From: Halomonas denitrificans | Lineage (GTDB): Bacteria; Pseudomonadota; Gammaproteobacteria; Xanthomonadales; Wenzhouxiangellaceae | Assembly (NCBI GenBank): GCA_019800895.1 | Contig: JAHVKF010000001.1 | Span: 186,001 to 250,000 of the forward strand | Direction of reading: 5' to 3' | Length of the DNA stretch: 64,000 bases | Shown here: positions 57,171 through 64,000 of the stretch, in pieces | Numbering within the stretch: position 1 is the first letter of the stretch | Layout of the letters: each line of letters opens with the position of its first letter | Program-made: the position numbers and the translations under genes | The notes under the pieces: model-generated | Database searches by the model: none | Told to the model about the DNA's origin: nothing | Seen by the model: the letters and a program-made list of their open reading frames with translations, nothing else

Positions 57171-58511
57171 ATGCCCGACATCCCCTCGCCGTTCGAGAGC
57201 CAGCGCCTGGATCGCCTCTACCAGCAGCTGGTCAACGAAGAAGACGCGCGCGTGTGCCGCGACATTTCCGAAAGCGCGTGCAAGGTCGTGCCGGGAAACT
57301 TCCTGCTGCAGATCACGACACAGTTCTTCACCAAGCTCGGCGACGCGATCGCGAATCCCAAGACGGTCCTGGCCTGGCTGCTCGCGGCCCTGTCCGCCCC
57401 GACGATCTTCACCGCGTTCCTGGTGCCCGTGCGCGAATCCGGATCCTTGCTGCCGCAGCTGATCATCGCCAGCTACGTGCGTCGAATTCCGGTACGCAAG
57501 TGGGTGTTCGTGCTGGGCTCGGTGCTGCAGGCCGTCTCGGTGTTCGGCATGGCGCTGGTCGCGGCCACGCTGACCGGCACCGCGGCGGGCTTCGGCCTGC
57601 TCGGCGCGTTGATCGCCTTCAGCCTGTCGCGCGGGCTTTGCTCGGTCGCCTCCAAGGACGTCCTCGGCAAGACCGTGCCCAAGACCCGGCGCGGCCGCGT
57701 CAGCGGCTGGTCCGAGACCCTGGCCGGCCTGGTCACGATCGGGATCGGCGTGTTCCTGCTGCTCAGCGGAGACGGCAGCGGCGACCGCTCGGAGACCTCG
57801 GCGGGCACCTGGGTGATCCTGCTGGCGATCGCCGGAGGCCTGTGGCTGGTCGGCGCCGCCACCTATGCGGCGATCAAGGAAGAGCCCGGGGCGACCGAGG
57901 GCGGCGGCAACGCCCTGACCGAAGCGGTCAAGCGCCTGGCCTTGCTGCGCGACGACGCGCCGTTCCGCCGCTTCGTGATCGCCCGTTCCCTGCTGCTCTG
58001 TTCGGCCCTCAGCGCCCCCTTCTTCATCATGCTGGCCCACGAGAACACCGAGGGCGCGCTGCTCGTGCTCGGCCTGTTCGTGATCGCCGACGGGGTCGCC
58101 AACCTGGTGTCGGCGCCGTTCTGGGGCCGCTTCGCCGACAAGTCCAGCCGCTGGGCCATGGTCGTGGCCGGCGCCGCCTCGGCGCTGGTGGGCCTGCTGC
58201 TCGTGGCGGTCGTCGAGTTCACCGGCCTGGCCGGCGCCGCCTGGCTCTACCCGCTGTTCTTCTTCCTGCTGGCGATCGCCCACTCCGGCGTCCGGATGGG
58301 CCGCAAGACCTACGTGGTCGACCTGGCCGGCGGCAACAAGCGCACCGATTACGTCGCGGTCAGCAACACGGTCATCGGCGTGGTGCTGCTGATCACCGGC
58401 AGCGTCGGCGCCCTGGCCAACGTCATTTCGATCAGCGGGGTCATCGTCGTGCTCGCGATCATGGGCCTCACCGGCGCCTGGCTGTCCTCGCGACTGCCCG
58501 AGGTGACCTGA
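57171..58511 (+). CDS. MFS-type transporter
   Basis: 446 residues from the ATG at 57171. About twelve hydrophobic segments lie in two halves separated by a loop near residues 245-275 (AAIKEEPGATEGGGNALTEAVKRLALL). The signature-like KTVPKTRRGRVSGW and FWGRFADKSSRW loops fit the major facilitator superfamily. The N-terminal 60 residues are unusual for MFS: a soluble acidic segment with two Cys (DARVCRDISESACKVVPGN). The substrate is unknown. It is divergent from the DUF6502 gene across a strong palindrome, so the two are probably coregulated. Confidence 0.85.
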   Translation: MPDIPSPFESQRLDRLYQQLVNEEDARVCRDISESACKVVPGNFLLQITTQFFTKLGDAIANPKTVLAWLLAALSAPTIFTAFLVPVRESGSLLPQLIIASYVRRIPVRKWVFVLGSVLQAVSVFGMALVAATLTGTAAGFGLLGALIAFSLSRGLCSVASKDVLGKTVPKTRRGRVSGWSETLAGLVTIGIGVFLLLSGDGSGDRSETSAGTWVILLAIAGGLWLVGAATYAAIKEEPGATEGGGNALTEAVKRLALLRDDAPFRRFVIARSLLLCSALSAPFFIMLAHENTEGALLVLGLFVIADGVANLVSAPFWGRFADKSSRWAMVVAGAASALVGLLLVAVVEFTGLAGAAWLYPLFFFLLAIAHSGVRMGRKTYVVDLAGGNKRTDYVAVSNTVIGVVLLITGSVGALANVISISGVIVVLAIMGLTGAWLSSRLPEVT

Positions 58512-58539
58512 GGGCAGGAGTCGTGCCGATAAGCGAAAG

Positions 58540-58815
58540 ACCTTTACCGCAGATTACGCAGATGGACGCAGAGAGAATCGAAAAGCGGAGTGTCCACGGA
58601 TGAACACGGTTCAACCCGGACAGATGTGTTGATTCACAGGCGGGGAAGAATGGAAAGCGGATTTCGTACGGGTCGGAGACTACGGCCCTGAACCCCGTGG
58701 TTACCAGAACATCTTCTTCGAGAGATTCCACGCTTGGCGCTGTCGGGCTCAGCGCGCATCCCATCCGCGTTCATCTGCGTCCATCTGCGGTTTCTCTTGC
58801 TTTTCGGAGTGTCCG
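58540..58815. repeat. Inverted repeat element of CGCAGAT units between MFS and uvrB genes
   Basis: The left part (about 58548-58575) carries ACCGCAGATTACGCAGATGG and further 10-11 bp CGCAGA units. The right part (about 58764-58798) carries the same motif in inverted orientation (CATCTGCGTCCATCTGCGGT). A second shared piece, AAAAGC..GGAGTGTCC, lies near 58578-58596, and CTTTTCGGAGTGTCCG lies near 58800-58815. No gene is visible inside. It looks like a small mobile or repetitive element; the right end abuts the uvrB stop. Confidence 0.6.
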
Positions 58816-60870
58816 TCAAGCCGCGAACCCCTGGGCCTTGATCCTGTGGATGCGGTCGCGGATGGACGCGGCTTCTTCGAACTCCAGGTTCTCGGCCGCC
58901 TTGAACATGGCCTTTTCCAGTTCGGCGATGCGCTTGGCGGCCTCGGCAGCCGACAGGGGCTCCTGCTCGTAGGCCGCGGCGTCCTCGGCGGCGCGCTGGC
59001 GCCGGTCCTCCTTGCCCTTCTTCTTCCGCCCCTTGCCCTTCGCGCCCGGCGCGTCGTGGGCGTCGGCCATGATGTCGGCGATGTTCTTCTCGATCGTGCG
59101 CGGGGTGATGCCGTGCTCCGCGTTGAACGCCAGCTGGCGGCTGCGGCGGCGATCGGTCTCGTCCAGCGCGCGCTTCATCGAGTCGGTGATCTTGTCGGCG
59201 TAGAGGATCGCCTTGCCGCGCACGTTTCGCGCCGCACGGCCGATGGTCTGGATCAGCGAGCCCTCGGAGCGCAGGAAGCCCTCCTTGTCGGCGTCGAGGA
59301 TCGCGACCAGGGAAACCTCCGGCAGGTCCAGGCCCTCGCGCAGCAGGTTGATGCCGACGAGTACGTCGAACGCACCGAGCCGCAGGTCGCGGATGATCTC
59401 GACCCGCTCGACCGTGTCGATGTCCGAATGCAGGTAGCGCACGCGGACGTCGTGCTCGGCCAGGTACTCGGTCAGGTTCTCGGCCATGCGCTTGGTCAGC
59501 GTGGTCACGAGCACCCGGTCGCCGAGCGCGACCCGTTCGTTGATTTCCGACAGCAGGTCGTCGACCTGGCTGTCCACGGGCCGGATCTCGGTCTCGGGGT
59601 CGACCAGCCCGGTCGGGCGAACGACCTGCTCGGCCACCGTCTCCGACCGCTCCAGCTCCCACTGCCGGGGCGTGGCGGAGACGTGGATCGCCTGCGGCGC
59701 GCGCGCTTCCCACTCCTCGAATTTCAGCGGCCGGTTGTCCAGCGCCGACGGCAAGCGGAAGCCGTACTCGACCAGGGTCTCCTTGCGGGCCCGGTCGCCG
59801 CGGTACATGCCGCCGATCTGCGGCACGGTCACGTGCGACTCGTCGAGGATCAGCAGCGCGTCCTCGGGCAGGTAGTCGAACAGGGTCGGCGGCGGCTCGC
59901 CGGGCTGGCGGCCGGTCAGGTGGCGCGAGTAGTTCTCGATGCCCTGGCAGTAGCCCAGCTCCATCATCATTTCGAGGTCGAAGCGGGTGCGCTGCTCGAG
60001 CCGCTGGACTTCCAGCAGCTTGCCGGCACCCTTGAGCTGCTCGAGCCGCTCGGCCAGCTCGGCCTTGATCGCCTCGGCCGCGTCCAGCACCACCTGGCGG
60101 GGCGTGACGTAATGGGTCTTCGGGAAGATCGTGAGTTCGTCCAGGCTCTCGCGGAGTTCCCCGGTCAGCGGGTCGAAGCGGCTGATCCGCTCGATCTCGT
60201 CGTCGAAGAGCTCGACGCGCACGGCTTCCTCGTCCGAATCGCCCGGAAAGATGTCGATCAACTCGCCGCGGACCCGGTAGGTTCCGCGGCGAAGTTCGAA
60301 ATCGTTGCGCGAGTACTGCATTTCGGCCAGCCTGCGGAGGATATGGCGCTGGTCCATTTCCGCGCCCTTCTCCAGCCGGAGCGTCATCTTCAGGAAGCTC
60401 GACGGATCACCGAGGCCGTAGATCGCCGACACGGTCCCCACGATCAGCGAGTCGCGCCGTTCGAGCAGCGCCTTGGTCGCCGACAGGCGCATCTGCTCGA
60501 TGTGCTCGTTGATCGAGGCGTCCTTCTCGATGAACGTATCGGAGGCCGGCACGTAGGCCTCGGGCTGGTAGTAGTCGTAGTAGCTGACGAAGTACTCGAC
60601 CGCGTTGTCCGGGAAGAAGGCCTTGAACTCACCGTAGAGTTGCGCCGCAAGCGTCTTGTTCGGCGCCATGATCAACGTCGGCCGCTGGACCCGCTCGATG
60701 ACGTTGGCCATCGTGAAGGTCTTGCCCGAGCCGGTCACGCCGAGCAGCGTCTGGTGCCGGTCGCCGCGGCCGATCGAGGCGACCAGCGCATCGATCGCCG
60801 CCGGCTGGTCCCCCGCCGGCCGATAGCTCGACGCCATCCGGAATTTCCGCTTGTTCGCGGCTTTCGCCAT
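58816..60870 (-). CDS. uvrB: Excinuclease ABC subunit B
   Basis: 684 residues from the ATG at 60870; a second start at 60837 ([12 protein letters not shown]) is possible. The helicase core has [18 protein letters not shown] (Walker A), the beta-hairpin [29 protein letters not shown], and QTIGRAARN (motif VI). The C-terminal UVR domain ([20 protein letters not shown]) binds UvrC. A Lys/Arg-rich linker precedes the UVR domain. UvrB loads onto damage with UvrA and positions UvrC. It is divergent from the aminotransferase gene. No clear LexA box was seen. Confidence 0.98.
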   Translation of the reverse strand: MAKAANKRKFRMASSYRPAGDQPAAIDALVASIGRGDRHQTLLGVTGSGKTFTMANVIERVQRPTLIMAPNKTLAAQLYGEFKAFFPDNAVEYFVSYYDYYQPEAYVPASDTFIEKDASINEHIEQMRLSATKALLERRDSLIVGTVSAIYGLGDPSSFLKMTLRLEKGAEMDQRHILRRLAEMQYSRNDFELRRGTYRVRGELIDIFPGDSDEEAVRVELFDDEIERISRFDPLTGELRESLDELTIFPKTHYVTPRQVVLDAAEAIKAELAERLEQLKGAGKLLEVQRLEQRTRFDLEMMMELGYCQGIENYSRHLTGRQPGEPPPTLFDYLPEDALLILDESHVTVPQIGGMYRGDRARKETLVEYGFRLPSALDNRPLKFEEWEARAPQAIHVSATPRQWELERSETVAEQVVRPTGLVDPETEIRPVDSQVDDLLSEINERVALGDRVLVTTLTKRMAENLTEYLAEHDVRVRYLHSDIDTVERVEIIRDLRLGAFDVLVGINLLREGLDLPEVSLVAILDADKEGFLRSEGSLIQTIGRAARNVRGKAILYADKITDSMKRALDETDRRRSRQLAFNAEHGITPRTIEKNIADIMADAHDAPGAKGKGRKKKGKEDRRQRAAEDAAAYEQEPLSAAEAAKRIAELEKAMFKAAENLEFEEAASIRDRIHRIKAQGFAA

Positions 60871-60973
60871 CGTGAACCCCGCTCGTCGGTCAGCTTCTAT
60901 AATTGTGGGCGAGCGCCGGGCAATGCAATGTCGACCGGCTAGGGACATCCACCGCCACGGGGAACTCATCGCC

Positions 60974-62161
60974 ATGCCCATCCGAACCGCCCAGCGCGTC
61001 GCCCAGGTCAAACCCTCGGCCACCATCGCGATGTCGATGAAGGCCGCGGAACTCAAGGCCCAGGGGCGCGACATCCTGTCGCTGAGCATGGGTGAACCCG
61101 ATTTCGAGACCCCCGACCACATCCAGCAGGCCGCGATCGAGGCGATCCGCGACGGCCAGACCCGCTACACGGCCGTCGACGGCACCCCGGCGCTGAAGGA
61201 CGCCGTCATCGCCAAGTTCCAGCGCGACAACGGGCTGGACTACGAGCGCGACCAGATCCTGGTCTCGACCGGCGCAAAGCAGTCGATCTACAACCTGCTC
61301 CAGGCGATGATCGATCCGGGCGACGAGGTCCTGATCCCGGCCCCCTACTGGGTGTCGTACCCGGACATGGTCCGCCTGGCCGGCGGCGCGCCGGTGACGC
61401 TGCACACGACGATGGACTGCGACTTCAAGATCACCCCGGCCCAGCTGAACTCGGCGATCACCGAGCAGACCCGCCTTCTGATCCTCAACTCGCCCGGCAA
61501 TCCGACCGGGCGGGCCTACACGCGGGCCGAGCTCGAGGCGCTCGGCGAAGTGCTCGAGGAGCACCCTCGGGTCGTCGTCGTCTCCGACGACATCTACGAG
61601 CACATCTGGTGGGCCGACGAGCCGTTCTCCACCCTGGCCCAGGTCTGCCCGTCGCTCGCCCCGCGGACGGTCGTGATCAACGGAGTCAGCAAGGCCTACG
61701 CGATGACCGGCTGGCGGATCGGCTACGCTGCCGGCGACGCCGAGCTGATCAAGCAGATGCGCAAGATCCAGGGCCAGAGCACGTCCAACCCCTGTTCGAT
61801 CAGCCAGGCCGCGGCGGTCGCCGCGCTGTCCGACAGCCAGCTGTGCGTCGAGAAGATGTGCACCGAGTTCAGGAAACGCCACGACTGGCTCGTTCCTGCG
61901 CTGAACGAGCTCCCGGGCCTGACCTGCAGTGCCGGCGAAGGCGCGTTCTACGTGTTCATCGACGCCTCGGAGGCGATCGAGCGCATGGGTGCCGACGGCG
62001 ACGGCGAATTCTGCGAGCACCTCCTCGAGAAAGCCGGCGTCGCCCTGGTACCGGGCTCGGCCTTCGGCGCCCCGGGCCACGTCCGGATTTCCTTCGCCTG
62101 CAGCCTGGATACGCTGAAGGACGCGGTGTCGCGTATCGGCGAGGCGCTGCCGGCCGGCTGA
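60974..62161 (+). CDS. Aspartate aminotransferase (class I, Ib subgroup)
   Basis: 395 residues from the ATG at 60974. The PLP lysine is K240 in [41 protein letters not shown] and [11 protein letters not shown] are the other family blocks. It matches the Ib aspartate/prephenate aminotransferases, so it may serve aspartate synthesis, arogenate formation or both. It probably shares the divergent region with uvrB, where a TATAAT box lies at 60898-60903 without a good -35. Confidence 0.93.
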   Translation: MPIRTAQRVAQVKPSATIAMSMKAAELKAQGRDILSLSMGEPDFETPDHIQQAAIEAIRDGQTRYTAVDGTPALKDAVIAKFQRDNGLDYERDQILVSTGAKQSIYNLLQAMIDPGDEVLIPAPYWVSYPDMVRLAGGAPVTLHTTMDCDFKITPAQLNSAITEQTRLLILNSPGNPTGRAYTRAELEALGEVLEEHPRVVVVSDDIYEHIWWADEPFSTLAQVCPSLAPRTVVINGVSKAYAMTGWRIGYAAGDAELIKQMRKIQGQSTSNPCSISQAAAVAALSDSQLCVEKMCTEFRKRHDWLVPALNELPGLTCSAGEGAFYVFIDASEAIERMGADGDGEFCEHLLEKAGVALVPGSAFGAPGHVRISFACSLDTLKDAVSRIGEALPAG

Positions 62162-62197
62162 CCTGCCACCCGCACACCCCTGATCCACTCTCTTGCC

Positions 62198-62285
62198 TGT
62201 GGGAGCGCGCTTGCGCGCGACGTATCCATCGGTGCCGCCGAAGGAGTTCGGCGTCCGCGCAAGCCCCGCTCCCCGCGACACCGAT
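62198..62285. repeat. REP-like inverted pair (BIME-like)
   Basis: TGTGGGAGCGCGCTTGCGCG (starting near 62198) resembles REP units with a GTGGGAGC foot and GCGCGC-TT-GCGCGC-type hairpin. About 60 bp on, GCGCAAGCCCCGCTCCCCGC (about 62257-62276) is a diverged copy in inverse orientation. Pairs like this are associated with RAYT transposases elsewhere in genomes; none is in this window. Confidence 0.55.
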
Positions 62286-62457
62286 CCACTCCGACCCGGA
62301 CCGGGCTTGATGTACACGCCGTTGCGCAGGCCTCCTCGCAGGTCGATTTCCGACGCATCTCCGCGCCGATTTCCTACCCCGCAGCACGGCGACTTTCGGA
62401 CGACCGCAGCCGACCCCGAACCCGATCATGGGCCTCCCACTCGTACGGAGATCGCCC

Positions 62458-63000
62458 ATGCCCCGTTTCCCCCGACGTTCGTTTCAGGGCTTCACGCTGA
62501 TCGAACTGCTGGCCGCCCTGGCGCTGTTCGCCATCCTTGCCGGCCTGGCGCTCCCGGCGATGACCGGAATCCTGCAGGCGCAGCGCGTCGGCAGCACCGC
62601 GAATACGCTGGTCGCCCACCTGAACCTGGCCCGGCTGCATGCGATCACCCGGCGCGAAGTGACCCTGGTCTGCCCCTCCCGGGACCGGATCAGCTGCTCC
62701 GGCGAGAATCGCTGGGAGGACGGCTGGATCGTGTTCCGGGACCCGGACCGGAACCGGCAGGTGGATACCGGCGACGACCTGCTGCGCGTCGGCAACGGCG
62801 TCGAGGGCCTGATCATCGACTCGGCCGGCCGGACCCGGGTCCGCTACCAGCCCGATGGCACCGCCGGCGGCACCAACCTGACGATCAAGCTCTGCAACCC
62901 GCTTGCGCCGGACAACGCCCGAGCGGTCATCGTCTCCAACCCCGGGCGGCCCCGCGTCGGCGACCTCCCCGGCCACCTGGCCTGCCCGCGCCTGCCGTGA
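62458..63000 (+). CDS. Type IV pseudopilin, GspH/FimT family
   Basis: 180 residues from the ATG at 62458, which has GGAG 8 nt upstream. The prepilin leader MPRFPRRSFQG is followed by FTLIELLAALALFAILAGLALPAM: cleavage after Gly11, N-methylated Phe12 and Glu at mature position 5. The globular part has the FimT/GspH domain with four Cys (LVCPSRDRISC, KLCNPL, HLACPRL), likely two disulfides, and ends soon after. It would be a minor pilin or DNA-binding tip protein. Usual partners (pilV, pilW, pilX, pilE) are not adjacent, so it is an orphan. PilB at 9230 would power the machine. Confidence 0.9.
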   Translation: MPRFPRRSFQGFTLIELLAALALFAILAGLALPAMTGILQAQRVGSTANTLVAHLNLARLHAITRREVTLVCPSRDRISCSGENRWEDGWIVFRDPDRNRQVDTGDDLLRVGNGVEGLIIDSAGRTRVRYQPDGTAGGTNLTIKLCNPLAPDNARAVIVSNPGRPRVGDLPGHLACPRLP

Positions 63001-63043
63001 CCCGGACGCGGAGGGAGAATCGGCAAAAAAAACGCCGCCCGGG

Positions 63044-63072
63044 TTGACGAACGCCGCCGCGCGTAGGAAAAT
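63044..63072 (+). promoter_or_regulatory. Promoter of tRNA-Asn
   Basis: TTGACG (63044-63049), a 17-bp spacer and GAAAAT (63067-63072), then a GC-rich discriminator ACGCGGC, about 14 bp before the tRNA. Confidence 0.65.
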
Positions 63073-63085
63073 ACGCGGCTTCCAT

Positions 63086-63162
63086 TCCCCGGTAGCTCAG
63101 CTGGTTAGAGCGGGTGACTGTTAATCACTAGGTCGTTGGTTCGAATCCGACCCGGGGAGCCA
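63086..63162 (+). tRNA. tRNA-Asn (GUU)
   Basis: 77 nt including CCA: acceptor TCCCCGG/CCGGGGA, anticodon loop CTGTTAA (GTT), T arm TGGTTCGAATCCG. It is followed at once by a terminator. Confidence 0.97.
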
Positions 63163-63170
63163 AATTCGAC

Positions 63171-63200
63171 AAAGCCCCGCAGTTCGCTGCGGGGCTTTTT
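63171..63200 (+). terminator. Terminator of tRNA-Asn (bidirectional)
   Basis: AAAGCCCCGCAG-TTCG-CTGCGGGGCTTT (63171-63198) has a T tract on the right and an A tract on the left, so it can also end the leftward protease transcript. Confidence 0.9.
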
Positions 63201-63229
63201 GTTTGTCCTTCCTCCGGTCGTTCCCGCGG

Positions 63230-64000
63230 TCAGGATTCGAAACCGTCCGCGAAGATCACCTGTTCGCCGAGCGGGGTCTGGTTGAAGTACCAGCTGGTGT
63301 TGCTGGTCGACGCCATCTGCACGGTGGCACCATTAACCCGAAAGTGATTCGGACTGACAAAGGCACCGCCTACATTGCAGAACGCGAAGGACGACCCGGT
63401 GATCTGCACCGTGATGTCGCAACCGGACTGCACCCCGCCGTAGACCAGCTCCAGCTGGTAATCGTCGCCGGTGCCCTGGGTCTCGTCGAGACCGGATTGG
63501 CCGAGCCGGATCATCGCCACGTCATCGACGCCGAGCTGGCGCTGGTCCTCGTCGAAGAACGCGCCCTGCTGCATCACCGCTTCGCTGTTCGCGAAGCCGA
63601 GTGCTGCGCCGACATCGCGATCGGCGTTGGCCGCGAACAGGTCACCGCCGGGCAGGTCGGACAGGTCGTTGCTGTAGTTGGACGTATCGACCGGCTCGAA
63701 CAGTTCGAACGGGTTGTTGTTCGGATTGAACCAGTGGACGTTGATGTCGTCGCCGCGCACGTCGTCGGCCGACCCCTGAAGCCCGTCGGCGCCTGCATCG
63801 ACATCCAGCGTGCCATTCAGGCCGTTGCCGGCCTTGGTCCAATTGCGGCTGCCTTGCGGAAGCCCGGATTCGGTGGCCGCATTCGGATGCGCCAGCCCGA
63901 TGCAGTGGCCGATCTCGTGGACCAGCGTCGACTCGTAGTCGATCGAACCCGGCGGGATGTCGTTGGCGCCGCCGAAGAACAGGTTGGGGCTGGCGGCGGT
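63230..64000 (-). CDS. Secreted metzincin-type zinc metalloprotease, C-terminal part
   Basis: The frame is open from the window edge; 256 codons are visible and the N-terminus lies beyond base 64000. The zinc motif HEIGHCIGLAHP (visible residues 28-39) fits HExxHxxGxxH of metzincins, as in matrixin or reprolysin-like bacterial proteases. About 200 residues follow, beta-rich and acidic, with two Cys (SGCDITV, FAFCNVG) and a short C-terminal ending IFADGFES. The signal peptide is presumably upstream of the window. It is a further exported protease alongside the S8, S9 and M14 enzymes. The ending resembles short tails I associate with Xanthomonadales-type exported proteins. Confidence 0.85.
   Translation of the reverse strand, partial: TAASPNLFFGGANDIPPGSIDYESTLVHEIGHCIGLAHPNAATESGLPQGSRNWTKAGNGLNGTLDVDAGADGLQGSADDVRGDDINVHWFNPNNNPFELFEPVDTSNYSNDLSDLPGGDLFAANADRDVGAALGFANSEAVMQQGAFFDEDQRQLGVDDVAMIRLGQSGLDETQGTGDDYQLELVYGGVQSGCDITVQITGSSFAFCNVGGAFVSPNHFRVNGATVQMASTSNTSWYFNQTPLGEQVIFADGFES

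Noticed and set aside
56097-58283. A 728-codon leftward gene covering DUF6502 and the MFS region
   Set aside because: Only the last 288 codons resemble a protein family; the rest is antisense to a clear MFS transporter.
58816-60973. SOS (LexA) box in the uvrB upstream region
   Set aside because: No CTGT-N8-ACAG-like sequence was seen between uvrB and the aminotransferase gene.

Overview
The window is a GC-rich gammaproteobacterial chromosome segment. The evidence is the full-length rpoB/rpoC, the tRNA-Tyr/Gly/Thr–tuf–tRNA-Trp–secE–nusG–rplKAJL order, the tRNA-fMet–rimP–nusA–infB–rbfA–truB order, an IcmF mutase, a FimT-like pseudopilin, an HxlR regulator and many secreted hydrolases. The last protein ends in IFADGFES, a type of ending I associate with Xanthomonadales/Wenzhouxiangella-like bacteria. 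That placement is an inference and has not been tested by phylogeny.

Region 1 (1-6354): the 3' end of metH; a secreted subtilisin-like protease with two C-terminal beta domains behind a CRP/Clp-like site; a YkgJ-type cysteine-cluster protein; a creatininase-family amidohydrolase; and a YbdG-type mechanosensitive channel. Region 2 (6355-9230) is the accessory part. It holds two visibly AT-richer leftward genes (a Rap1a/Tai-like secreted protein and an unknown membrane protein), integrase-arm-like direct repeats, a terminator, a three-unit tandem array built from the 3' end of tRNA-Thr(CGU), the intact tRNA-Thr gene, and a separate five-copy array of 40-bp repeats that runs up to the stop codon of pilB.

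Region 3 (9230-23733): a solitary pilB; an S9 peptidase; a DUF1761 membrane protein; an unknown membrane protein; an HxlR regulator divergent from a 37-codon micro-ORF with palindromic operators between them; pirin coupled to a PhoD-type phosphatase; a run of small secreted proteins of unknown function; a YbiI-type zinc finger; a helical secreted protein coupled to an M14 carboxypeptidase; and a lipoprotein. Region 4 (23815-40092): the B12-dependent mutase IcmF, then core expression genes (truB, rbfA, infB, nusA, rimP, tRNA-fMet), htpG, a divergent M23 peptidase/bactofilin pair that overlaps by 97 bp, a DUF4442 protein, and the rpsP-rimM-trmD-rplS operon.

Region 5 (40093-53880): rpoC, rpoB, rplL, rplJ, rplA, rplK, nusG, secE, tRNA-Trp, tuf, and tRNA-Thr/Gly/Tyr, all leftward, led by a promoter with a GC-rich discriminator. 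The usual rpsL-rpsG-fusA genes after rpoC are absent and rpsP follows instead. Region 6 (53959-64000): an A-type Fe-S carrier, asnS, a divergent DUF6502/MFS pair around a 20-bp perfect palindrome, uvrB, an aspartate aminotransferase, a REP-like palindromic pair, a FimT/GspH pseudopilin, tRNA-Asn, and the 3' part of a secreted metzincin-type protease that continues beyond the window.

The core genes form standard translation/transcription operons. Between them lie degradative and envelope genes (proteases, phosphatase, M23, bactofilin, pilus ATPase). This fits a bacterium that feeds on protein or polymers and uses type IV pili. The most unusual sequence is the pair of repeat arrays flanking tRNA-Thr(CGU).
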